From NCBI RefSeq assembly GCF_007362955.1, contig NZ_CP041696.1:620001-684000 (forward strand): 64,000 nt of DNA. The letters are read 5' to 3'. The notes beneath the pieces were generated by a model. The model made no database searches, was not told where the DNA came from, and saw only the letters and a list, made by a program, of their open reading frames with translations. The stretch is from Lysinibacillus fusiformis. Lineage in GTDB: Bacteria; Bacillota; Bacilli; Bacillales_A; Planococcaceae. Position 1 is the stretch's first letter. Each line of letters begins with the position of its first letter. The translations under genes were made by a program, and so were the position numbers. Of this stretch, positions 7,413 through 15,285 are shown one piece after another.

Positions 7413-8510
7413 TTGGCTAGTATCACAAAACGTGGCAGCACATGGCAATATATGATTAATCACTATATGGATGGCAAAAGAAAGCCTATTTCAAAAAGTG
7501 GTTTTTCTACTAAAAGAGAAGCACAAATAGCAGCTGCAGAAAAAGAATTACTATTAAAAAAAGGTAATCAAGTAATTGTTAAAGAAAAACCTTTTGCTAG
7601 TTATTTTGAAGAATGGATTGAGTTGTATAAATCCAACAAACATATTAATACCTATAACCGGTATTCAAATTCAGTTGAACGTGTAAAGGAACATTTTAAA
7701 GATAAACCAATTCAAAAAATCACTAGAGCTGATTACCAAATTTTTTTAAATGAATATGGTAAAGGTAAATCAAAGGAGACTGTTAGAAAGCTCAATACAC
7801 ATATAAGAGCGTGTGTAAGGGATACAATTGAGGAAGGATATATAATAACGGTAGACTTCACTCGCAAAGTGGAATTAAACGCTACTAATAACGCTAAAAA
7901 GAGTGAAGATAAACATTTGAACTACAATGATAGCGTCAAGTTATACAAAGAACTATTTAATCGCATTTCGCCTTCCACAAGCACCTACCATTTAATTTTA
8001 TTGGGGCTTGTATCAGGATTGCGGTTTGGAGAGTTAACAGGACTAACTACAGATTGTTTCGATTTTAAACTAAACCAATTAAAAGTTTACCGAGCATGGG
8101 ACTATAAAAGAGGAACTGGATTTGGGCCATTAAAAAATGAACAATCCGAGAGAAAAATATCTATAGATAAGAAAGTTATGAATGAATTTAAGAAACTAAT
8201 ATTGGCAGTACCTGAAAATGAAAACAACTTGGTTTTTTATAGACAATCGTCCATTAAGACAGTAACAAATGAAGGTGCAAATAAATTATTACGAAAAACA
8301 CTAGATGCATTAGAAATCGAACATATCTCCATTCATGGTTTACGACATACACATGCCAGTGTCTTAATCTATAAAGGAGCTAATATTCATTCTGTTTCTA
8401 AACGATTAGGACATTCAGATATTCAAACAACACTTGATCACTATTCGCATGTATTAAAAGAAATGGAAGAACGGGATGAAGAAATAGCGATTAATGTTTA
8501 TTCATCTTAA
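7413..8510 (+). CDS. Phage-type tyrosine recombinase (integrase)
   Basis: The start is TTG 7413 after AAAGGAG, giving 365 residues (LASITKRGSTWQYMINHYMD); the frame is open further upstream but without a site. Domains in order: an N-terminal AP2-like arm-binding domain (about 1-50, YMDGKRKPISKSGFSTKREA), a SAM-like core-binding domain (60-165), and the catalytic domain (180-350). Catalytic residues are visible: Arg204 (SGLRFGE), His308 and Arg311 (HGLRHTH), His334 (LGHSD) and the nucleophile Tyr344 (LDHYSH). It catalyses site-specific integration and excision. Its 3' end is 170 bp from a copy of the tRNA-Arg attachment core at 8680-8694, the standard phage order int-att. Confidence 0.9.
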   Translation: MASITKRGSTWQYMINHYMDGKRKPISKSGFSTKREAQIAAAEKELLLKKGNQVIVKEKPFASYFEEWIELYKSNKHINTYNRYSNSVERVKEHFKDKPIQKITRADYQIFLNEYGKGKSKETVRKLNTHIRACVRDTIEEGYIITVDFTRKVELNATNNAKKSEDKHLNYNDSVKLYKELFNRISPSTSTYHLILLGLVSGLRFGELTGLTTDCFDFKLNQLKVYRAWDYKRGTGFGPLKNEQSERKISIDKKVMNEFKKLILAVPENENNLVFYRQSSIKTVTNEGANKLLRKTLDALEIEHISIHGLRHTHASVLIYKGANIHSVSKRLGHSDIQTTLDHYSHVLKEMEERDEEIAINVYSS

Positions 8511-8603
8511 TTTCTTTGTTCACCATGTTTACATTTTGTTTACCTAATTTATTTTTTATATGTTATTCAATGAGATTCTTTAAAATATCAATATAAACAA
8601 AAA

Positions 8604-8645
8604 ACGCTCAAAACCCAGTAGTGATAAGGTTTCAAGCACTTTTCA
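8604..8645. repeat. Hairpin-like sequence beside the left att copy
   Basis: AAAACGCTCAAAACC...GGTTTCAAGCACTTTT forms an imperfect stem. It aligns with the hairpin at 26623-26668, which stands in the same position and orientation next to the tRNA-Arg att copy. Confidence 0.5.
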
Positions 8646-8679
8646 TTTCGGTTAAAAATCAACCATTAATTTGTTATTG

Positions 8680-8694
8680 ACGTCCCAGGAGGGA
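8680..8694. mobile_element. Attachment-site core, left copy (att)
   Basis: ACGTCCCAGGAGGGA is identical to 26702-26716, which is the 3' end (acceptor and T-stem) of tRNA-Arg. The match ends where the T-loop would begin (AATTTGA instead of TTCGAA). Such a partial tRNA 3' end is the hallmark left by integrase-mediated insertion at a tRNA gene. The integrase gene ends 170 bp to the left. Confidence 0.8.
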
Positions 8695-8742
8695 ATTTGA
8701 TAGTCTCCCAAAACGTTAATATCACTGGTTTTCTGAATAGAT

Positions 8743-8764
8743 TGTGTAGAAAATGTGTAGAGTA
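8743..8764. repeat. Two 11-bp TGTGTAGAAAA-type repeats near the left att
   Basis: TGTGTAGAAAA (8743-8753) followed by TGTGTAGAGTA (8754-8764). The same unit occurs three times at 26548-26580, inside the other island end. They are likely integrase arm-type binding sites; this is inferred from repeat, spacing and position. Confidence 0.55.
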
Positions 8765-9080
8765 AAAATGTATGAATATTTATTCTATCTCTATACATGT
8801 AAATAAACTGAAATCAGTAGCTTAAAAATACCCATTTCCAAAAGTAATCTTACAATTAATTTTTAGTGATTCTTGATTGAATAAAGATCTAGCCTAACGA
8901 ATCAATTTTTCTGCTGCTTGTTGAACAAAATCATTGTAGTCTTCTTTAGTAAGTGCTTATCAAAAAAGATTAACCTCTGATTTACAAGAAAGTTGAGTGT
9001 TTATACACAGTTTATATGACTTCATTTACAGCAACTTTATGTATGAATACGGGGGTGCCAAAGGGAAAATAACTAAAAGT

Positions 9081-9114
9081 GCTGAAAAACTAGTGTTTAC
9101 AATGGTTTTTCAGC
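9081..9114. repeat. Hairpin with perfect 10-bp stem, possible IS relic
   Basis: GCTGAAAAAC and GTTTTTCAGC are exact complements around a 14-nt loop. It could be a terminator of a lost gene or part of an insertion-sequence end; no gene abuts it. Confidence 0.4.
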
Positions 9115-9289
9115 ATCCAATTTAAAGGCTGACCCACACTTTGACCTAAAGTGATTAAAAATAAATTCTTACGGAGACAAATCTGTTTTTTACACTTCAA
9201 TCAAGAAGATAGTAATAATTTATAAAACAACATAATTATCACTCATGAAGTTTTGAAATCTATATCTATTTTTATAATAATATGCAAAA

Positions 9290-10255
9290 CTAAATCTTGA
9301 ATAAGCAGTAATCATTTACACATAGCTTTTCCATTAACTTAATTGCTCTTTCATTATCATCATTAGAATAATACGAAATAAACCACTTACAAGAATTTGA
9401 GATACTATAACTAATCTCCTCAAAATAATCGTAATCTATTTCTGATAAAGAATGTCCTAATACAAAGATATTTTCCACATGAATCAAAGAGGTAAAAAAA
9501 CTTTTTTGTGTTTCTATTATCGCTTTAGTGTCTTTATAAGTTCTTTTAAAATAAGCTTTTATAACTTCCTCAGCCTCTATGTCTCTAAAATCTCTTTCAT
9601 GTTGATATTCCAAATATGCTGCATATTCATCACCAGTCATTTTCGAAATATCATTTTTAGTCCAGTATGAGTTATTATGATGACCAAGAATAAGCTTTTC
9701 ACCACGATTAGCTTTACCATGAATATAATTAATTTTATTTTCTGGTATCGAATATACTTTTTCTAAAGTACTTGTATAATTAAAATTCAAATAAATATTA
9801 CTAGCTTTCACAATTTCGGGCATTTTACATATCGGATTTACTTCTGTCTCTACAATTTTAATCCAGTTAATAAATTGCTTATTTAAATCATCTGTAAAAT
9901 TTAAATTCTCTTTTATCATATCTTGATAATCATGATTTGCACTATCTCTCCATTTTTCATCTCCATATCCTAAAAAATATCCTGAATTATCTACTTCTAA
10001 TTGTTCATAATCCAACATTCCTAAGGCTTCTTCTAAGTTACTCCATAAATCTTGTTCTAAAATATATTTTTCCAATTTATTATATGTATTAAGTTTTAAT
10101 TGATCATACTCAGATATACTATTTATAGTATATAAACCTATGGCAATCATTTCTGACTTTTTTTCTAGTGTTAACAAATACTCCATAAAATCTGAATATT
10201 TAGATTTTAACCCGTGTGCTATATCAAATCCATTACCTATAACTACTAAATCCAT
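9290..10255 (-). CDS. abiH: AbiH-family abortive phage infection protein
   Basis: A 321-residue protein with the AbiH signature at its N-terminus: VVIGNGFDIAHG (residues 4-15) followed by KYSDFMEYL. Further family positions are NFNYTSTLEKVY (157-168), YIHGK (177-181) and LGHSLSEIDYDYF (266-278). This motif order parallels the Sir2-like proteins coded upstream in the same cassette. AbiH was described as a lactococcal abortive-infection factor; the biochemical activity is not settled, though the fold class suggests nucleotide or NAD handling (inference). The ATG at 10255 follows AAAGGTGAG, 24 nt after the FRG gene stop, so it is the last gene of the operon. The sequence looks intact and full length. 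Confidence 0.85.
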   Translation of the reverse strand: MDLVVIGNGFDIAHGLKSKYSDFMEYLLTLEKKSEMIAIGLYTINSISEYDQLKLNTYNKLEKYILEQDLWSNLEEALGMLDYEQLEVDNSGYFLGYGDEKWRDSANHDYQDMIKENLNFTDDLNKQFINWIKIVETEVNPICKMPEIVKASNIYLNFNYTSTLEKVYSIPENKINYIHGKANRGEKLILGHHNNSYWTKNDISKMTGDEYAAYLEYQHERDFRDIEAEEVIKAYFKRTYKDTKAIIETQKSFFTSLIHVENIFVLGHSLSEIDYDYFEEISYSISNSCKWFISYYSNDDNERAIKLMEKLCVNDYCLFKI

Positions 10256-10279
10256 ACAAATCTCACCTTTTTAAGTGTT

Positions 10280-11077
10280 TTAAAATTTTGTATAATATCT
10301 TTTCAGCCATGCGCTAATACCTTCTAATCCTGGGTAAATAATTCTTTCACTAATATTTGCTTGGTCTAACTTATCTCTAATTTCCATTTTCAATTCTTTC
10401 GGAATAATTATTTTGGTATAAATACCATCAGGATGTTCATCCATAAGCTCATCAAATTTTTTATTGGGATTAGATATAACTGTAAACATAGCATATTGAT
10501 TTATTATTCTTTCATCTATTGATGGTGGCTCAAGACATATAACAAAATCTTTATCTTCGTCTTCAATTTGATTATTATTCAAATTATCAAACTCATTTAA
10601 AGAAATATTTTTTAATGAATCTACTGTAAATACTAAAGAACCTTCATCTTTAAGAATTTCATTAAGTTTATCAGGTAAGAGTTCATTAACTTTCAATATA
10701 TCCATACACCAAATCGCACCATCTTTATTAAACTCCCTACTATTTGAAGTTGCAAAGTGTAGTGCTACGTATGGTGAAAAAGACCAATCAAGGAGTCTTG
10801 TCGGCAAGCCATAATGCTGTGCTATAGCTAATAGTTCCCAAACATTATCATTGTCTTTTATAAGTGTATTTGCATACTTTTTGAAATTTCTTAATAAATG
10901 TTTTTCAGCTGTTTTATTATTTAGCCTCATTAAACTCGTTTTTAAATCATATCCAGCATTACTAACACCTCTATATGCTAAACTCGATCTATATCTGTTA
11001 TGAATAGATCCTTTTTCAAAATTAAACAAGTATTCCTGTAGCTCTATCCAAGTATCGAATTTTTTTTCTTCTATCAA
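10280..11077 (-). CDS. FRG-domain protein in a defence operon
   Basis: A 265-residue protein starting at TTG 11077 after AAGGAGAG. The FRG domain is clear: WIELQEYLFNF, LAYRGVSNAGYDLKTSLMR (residues 33-51), then QHYGLPTRLLDWSFSPYVAL (87-106), which is the family core. C-terminal parts (PPSIDERIINQYAMFTVIS, and IIIPKELKMEIRDKL near 225-240) are also typical. FRG proteins are frequent in phage defence and mobile loci, and their catalytic role is unproven as far as I know. It sits 34 nt after the Sir2-like gene and 24 nt before abiH, so it is co-transcribed with both. Confidence 0.85.
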   Translation of the reverse strand: MIEEKKFDTWIELQEYLFNFEKGSIHNRYRSSLAYRGVSNAGYDLKTSLMRLNNKTAEKHLLRNFKKYANTLIKDNDNVWELLAIAQHYGLPTRLLDWSFSPYVALHFATSNSREFNKDGAIWCMDILKVNELLPDKLNEILKDEGSLVFTVDSLKNISLNEFDNLNNNQIEDEDKDFVICLEPPSIDERIINQYAMFTVISNPNKKFDELMDEHPDGIYTKIIIPKELKMEIRDKLDQANISERIIYPGLEGISAWLKRYYTKF

Positions 11078-11111
11078 TATACTCTCTCCTTAACAAAGTT
11101 AAATATATAAA

Positions 11112-12782
11112 TTAACCTTTTAATTTTATAAGATTAAATATTTCACTAATATACTCTTGAATACGAACAGCATTCGCAAACTTAGATTTAATACGTCTCA
11201 ACCAAAACACATGTACATCTTCTAAATAAAAAATCTCATTTTCCCTATCAAAATTATGATTTAAGATATAATCTAAATAATTTTCTACGATAGGTATGGC
11301 TAATTCAGCTATTTTATTTTCAAGTAAACGTCCTCCCGGATTAGATTTCATAAATTGCGTAGGATGACAGAATTTGAAGATATTAAATAAATATTTACCT
11401 AGCTCTTTATCAATTTCTAACTCTGTAACAAATCTATTTAAATTTATGAAATACTCTAACCGATCTCTAACTTCATAAAAATCTCCTGTTTTATCAGCAA
11501 ACTTAATTGATAAATTTAAAAGTTTATTAAATTCCGTACTACTTCTTAATTCTTGATTAATTTCAAATATATCAATAGCATAGCTTAACATATATGGCCC
11601 CGTGTCTTTTAAATCTGCATCTTCAAAATTAAATGGTTCTTCAGATAACAAATATTCATTATTGAATATCCTTATAAATGCGTTTAATACATCTGTATTT
11701 AAGTCTATATCGTACTTAACTTCATAAGATTCACCTACCATTACAGCCATCAAAATCTTACAAAAATCTTCATTACCCTGGGATTCAAATAGATTCCCTA
11801 AGCTTTGAGTATTCAACTCTATACTCACTGCTTCCACTAGTGATTCTATAAAACTTGGTAAATCTTCAACTAATAATACATCGATTTTATATGATTCTAA
11901 ATAATACTTATAGAATTCAAAATATGAATTCCATCTATCTAAATCATATTTTGTTAAAACCATATAAAATTTTGTACCATTTATATTCTGACCATAATCC
12001 CTTAAAAACTGAAAGTATATTTGGTGTATATTGATATCATTAAATCCATAACCCATCATTAATACCACATTACTAGAAAAGATAGTATATAGCTTACTTC
12101 TAAAATAACCATATTCGTTCATAAATTTATAATACTGAGAATGTGTAAATATAACACCATTATTAGACTCTTTATCCCCATGGATTTTTATTATAGTTTT
12201 CTCTTTTTCATTCCAATCTAACTCCTCATTTTTACCAAGTGATTGAACTTTAAAACTTTGGCTAGTAAAAATATCTTCTTCTAAGACTCTATCGTAATTG
12301 GTTGTAACAATTGAATTAAATTCTAAATTATTGAGCTTTTTCAGCTTTTCAATTTGCCCATGATCTTGTTTATCTTCAATCGGTACAATTAACTCTAATA
12401 GTATTTTCGAAAAATCTAATTCTAATTTATTTTTAGTTTGTTCATCTACTAACTTTTGAAGAGCCTCATTATTTTCTATTTGTTTAGGGTTTATACTTAA
12501 AATTTTTAATATCTCCTCTCTACATGTTTCAAAAGAGATATTAGAATAATACTGAAATAGTGCTTGCGCTATTTGTAAAGGATCTACTCCATTTATATCT
12601 TGTTCATTTAAATGTAAAATATTAATCTTATCTTTAATACCTATTATAAGTTCTCTCCAGTTAGGATATCCAAAAGGAATGCTAAAACCAGCCCCTATAA
12701 AGGGAACTACCTTACGTTTTAATAAACTTGTAATTAACTCTTTAGGAATATCTCTACGCTCTATAAAGGTTACTTCATTCAA
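11112..12782 (-). CDS. SIR2-family protein with long C-terminal domain
   Basis: The start is TTG 12782 after ATAGGAG, giving 556 residues; a longer frame to 12827 has no site. The N-terminal half is a Sir2-like NAD-binding fold: VVPFIGAGFSIPFG (residues 25-38), VTTNYDRVLEEDI (159-171), KIHGD (199-203) and GYGFNDINI (244-252). Residues from about 320 form a helical region of unknown type that may sense the trigger or mediate oligomers. Sir2-fold proteins in anti-phage systems typically deplete NAD+ to stop growth of infected cells; whether this one does so is inferred. It follows the ATPase gene after about 95 nt containing a 10-bp hairpin, and is followed by FRG and abiH. Confidence 0.82.
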   Translation of the reverse strand: MNEVTFIERRDIPKELITSLLKRKVVPFIGAGFSIPFGYPNWRELIIGIKDKINILHLNEQDINGVDPLQIAQALFQYYSNISFETCREEILKILSINPKQIENNEALQKLVDEQTKNKLELDFSKILLELIVPIEDKQDHGQIEKLKKLNNLEFNSIVTTNYDRVLEEDIFTSQSFKVQSLGKNEELDWNEKEKTIIKIHGDKESNNGVIFTHSQYYKFMNEYGYFRSKLYTIFSSNVVLMMGYGFNDINIHQIYFQFLRDYGQNINGTKFYMVLTKYDLDRWNSYFEFYKYYLESYKIDVLLVEDLPSFIESLVEAVSIELNTQSLGNLFESQGNEDFCKILMAVMVGESYEVKYDIDLNTDVLNAFIRIFNNEYLLSEEPFNFEDADLKDTGPYMLSYAIDIFEINQELRSSTEFNKLLNLSIKFADKTGDFYEVRDRLEYFINLNRFVTELEIDKELGKYLFNIFKFCHPTQFMKSNPGGRLLENKIAELAIPIVENYLDYILNHNFDRENEIFYLEDVHVFWLRRIKSKFANAVRIQEYISEIFNLIKLKG

Positions 12783-12818
12783 TAAAATCACTCCTATATA
12801 AAAAATATTAATGAATAG

Positions 12819-12849
12819 GCTACACAAAGAATATCAATTTTTGTGTAGC
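12819..12849 (-). promoter_or_regulatory. Intercistronic hairpin between ATPase and second Sir2 gene
   Basis: GCTACACAAA (12819-12828) and TTTGTGTAGC (12840-12849) are exact inverted copies with an 11-nt loop. On the minus strand no U-run follows directly, so it looks like an RNA processing or attenuation hairpin rather than a full terminator. It divides the six-gene cassette into two blocks of three. Confidence 0.55.
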
Positions 12850-12877
12850 TTTAAAACGCTCCTTTTTAAAATTCGTA

Positions 12878-14794
12878 TTATTCCAAACCTTTAATTTCGT
12901 TTACATTAAGATTAATTAACCCCTTTTCTCCTGCCAAAAAGGTATATTTAGTGTAAGGAGTATATAGTTTTGGTGGAGTGTTATCAACAACTATAATTTG
13001 ATAATCTTTTCCTAACTCCAAAAGAATTTTATAAATTTCTTCATATACTTCTGGGTCATTTATTCTTTCTTCAACTTGTATTGATTCTTCACCATGTTCT
13101 GTTTTTATAGTTCCTAAATATTTGCTTAAAGTGTCCAATAATAACACTCCAGGATGCCCTACAGCATATCTTTCTTTTTTACTTTCTAAAATAGAAGCTA
13201 AATATGCAATTTGCATACATTCTATCAAACCACCACTCTCGTGCTCAAAAACACTTGCTCCTTCATGATATGGGATGTATTTTTCATAATCAATGTAAGT
13301 GTCTTCACCTACATTATATTTCAACCTTTCCATATAATGTTTGTATTTTTTATTTATAAATTCAAATATTTCTTTTTTGTTATCTTCACTAATCTTTAAT
13401 TTTTCTAATTCTTTTTCTAATCTTTCTTTCTCTCTATCTAAGTCTCCAATCAAATCGTTTGTTTCATCAATTTTGTGATGTATTCTAATACACTCATTAA
13501 TGATTTCTTTTTCTTTGTTATAATTATTTATTAAACTATTAATACTATCAATTATAGAAAGAAAAGGAACTGATGTTTCTTTTGCAAATTCTTGAATAGC
13601 TGTTTCTAGTATAGATTGTTCTTTGAGAAGTTTTGATATCGATTCTTCTATATCAATAATTTTATTTTCCTCTTTTTCAACTATGCTATTAACTAATTTG
13701 ATTTTATTTTCAATTTCTTTTTGAATCTTATTTAACATATTATCTGGTCTACTAATGTTATGAATATGACTTTTAACAGTGGAATGACAAAGAGGACATT
13801 CAATATCTTGCTCTGGTACAACTAACTTATAATTTATTTCAAGAGTTGTATCTATTTCAAATTTTTCTGTTTCATATTCTACTATTAATAATTTCTTAGA
13901 AACTAAAGAGGTTTGCAATTCACCTTTTAAATTATGTAAATCATTTATTTCATTAGTAAGTTTTAGTAATCTATTTTTCAGCTTTATATACATATTATTT
14001 TCACTAATTGTATTACTGCCATTTTGCCGAATAATCGATTCTTTTGTAACAATTTGTTCCTTAATCTTATCTTCTATTTTATTTGCTTTTGCAGTTAATT
14101 CATTGAAATCTTCTGCCTCTTTAACTCGAAGATAAGTCGTATACCCCTCTATTTCTTTATTTAGGTTAATAATTTTGTTTTTTATATTCACTATCTCTTC
14201 CAGTAATTGATTCTTATCATGCTCGGTTAGGTTAAAAATCATTTCAAAAGCATAGGGGTTTTTGTTTTTCACAAAAACCGATTTATTTTCTAGAAAATCA
14301 TCCGTACCTAATGAATGTTGTTTTATATATACATACCTAAAAATATCACGAAATGAAATAGTTTCAATTTCTTGCTCATTACTATGCGCCTTATATTTAG
14401 AACGCTTATATTCATTTATATTCAGCTTTCTCATTAGTAGCTGCATTGCTTCTTTGACTTCTACTCTTTTAGGTATGTACTCGTCTATATCACTAAATGA
14501 ACAAAAATAAATACCTATTTTTGTTTGTTTTTCTTTTAACAATCTGAATAGAGTGATTATTTCGTTATCTATTTTTAACTCAATAAAGATTCGATCACAA
14601 TGTTTATTGAGTTCTTTTTGTACTTTTAAATCAATTTTCGATTTTTTTCCTAAGCAGTAATCTATTAAATTTAAAACTAATGACTTACCAGAAGTTCTAT
14701 CGCCTCTAATTATATTTAAACCCTCATCAAAATCTAATGTCCTTTTATATCTGGGGCCTAAAATAATAAGTTTTTGTATTACTATTTGGCTCAT
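12878..14794 (-). CDS. Rad50/SMC-like ABC ATPase of a three-component system
   Basis: A 638-residue ATPase. Walker A is GDRTSGKS (residues 31-38). Two long coiled-coil stretches (about 190-315 and 350-490, e.g. NKLNKIQKE-type Lys/Glu heptads) flank a zinc-hook-like CPLC (333-336). After the coil come a signature-like HESGG (518-522) and a hydrophobic Walker B GVLLLD (549-554). The residue after the Walker B Asp is Thr, where most family members have the catalytic Glu. The layout fits the ABC ATPase of ABC-three-component conflict systems, which senses nucleoprotein states. The start ATG 14794 follows AGGAGG, which itself encodes the last glycines of the upstream gene, so translation is tightly coupled. 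Confidence 0.82.
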   Translation of the reverse strand: MSQIVIQKLIILGPRYKRTLDFDEGLNIIRGDRTSGKSLVLNLIDYCLGKKSKIDLKVQKELNKHCDRIFIELKIDNEIITLFRLLKEKQTKIGIYFCSFSDIDEYIPKRVEVKEAMQLLMRKLNINEYKRSKYKAHSNEQEIETISFRDIFRYVYIKQHSLGTDDFLENKSVFVKNKNPYAFEMIFNLTEHDKNQLLEEIVNIKNKIINLNKEIEGYTTYLRVKEAEDFNELTAKANKIEDKIKEQIVTKESIIRQNGSNTISENNMYIKLKNRLLKLTNEINDLHNLKGELQTSLVSKKLLIVEYETEKFEIDTTLEINYKLVVPEQDIECPLCHSTVKSHIHNISRPDNMLNKIQKEIENKIKLVNSIVEKEENKIIDIEESISKLLKEQSILETAIQEFAKETSVPFLSIIDSINSLINNYNKEKEIINECIRIHHKIDETNDLIGDLDREKERLEKELEKLKISEDNKKEIFEFINKKYKHYMERLKYNVGEDTYIDYEKYIPYHEGASVFEHESGGLIECMQIAYLASILESKKERYAVGHPGVLLLDTLSKYLGTIKTEHGEESIQVEERINDPEVYEEIYKILLELGKDYQIIVVDNTPPKLYTPYTKYTFLAGEKGLINLNVNEIKGLE

Positions 14795-14796
14795 AA

Positions 14797-15285
14797 TTAT
14801 CCTCCTAATATTATTTTTTTATTTTCAGAAGTGTTTTTAATGTTACTAATAGCAATATTATAGTTTTCTATTAATTCCGCTATAAATGACATATCAATTT
14901 CATTGATAAAATTTATACCCTCTGGTGTAAGTTTTACACTAATATCATTAATTTTGTGAGATAACTCACCTTTAATTTCAACATAATTAAAGTTAGTTAA
15001 CTCTAATAAAATTTTATTGATTTTAGTTTGAAACCTAAAAGGTAAATTTTTTTCCAAATTAATCTCAGCCACCTTACTATTACTTTCAAATACTTTAATT
15101 AGATTAAAATTAATAAGGCTATAATAAAATACAATGTCTGATATTTTATTAAACTTTCTATTACTTTTTAAATAAAATGCGTAAAGTAAACAAAGGGTTT
15201 TGATTAGCTCAAGTTGTTCATTATTAAATAAAAGTTCAATGGATGGTGGTACTAGTAATTTTTTTATTTCTACTTCTGAATTCAT
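14797..15285 (-). CDS. Small middle component of the three-component system
   Basis: The start is ATG 15285, overlapping the stop of the upstream Sir2 gene as ATGA; the longer frame from 15306 would overlap more. The 162-residue protein begins MNSEVEIKKLLVPPSIELLF and reads as alternating helices (EQLELIKTLCLLYAFYLKSN, ISDIVFYYSLINFNLIKVF) ending in a winged-helix-like part (VEIKGELSHKINDISVKLT, PEGINFINEI). No catalytic motif is visible. By size, place and helical pattern it corresponds to the middle component that bridges effector and ATPase in ABC-three-component systems. The assignment is from context more than sequence. Confidence 0.6.
   Translation of the reverse strand: MNSEVEIKKLLVPPSIELLFNNEQLELIKTLCLLYAFYLKSNRKFNKISDIVFYYSLINFNLIKVFESNSKVAEINLEKNLPFRFQTKINKILLELTNFNYVEIKGELSHKINDISVKLTPEGINFINEIDMSFIAELIENYNIAISNIKNTSENKKIILGG

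Larger units (their letters stand above)
8511..9289. other. Attachment-site region and degraded sequence
   Basis: The 780 bases hold, left to right: a hairpin region (8604-8645), the att core (8680-8694), two 11-bp repeats (8743-8764), a 20-codon minus-strand scrap (ALTKEDYNDFVQQAAEKLIR, stop TAG near 8896) that reads like the C-terminus of a lost gene, a perfect 10-bp-stem hairpin (9081-9114), and AT-rich sequence leading to the AbiH gene end. No complete gene is visible. Confidence 0.5.
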
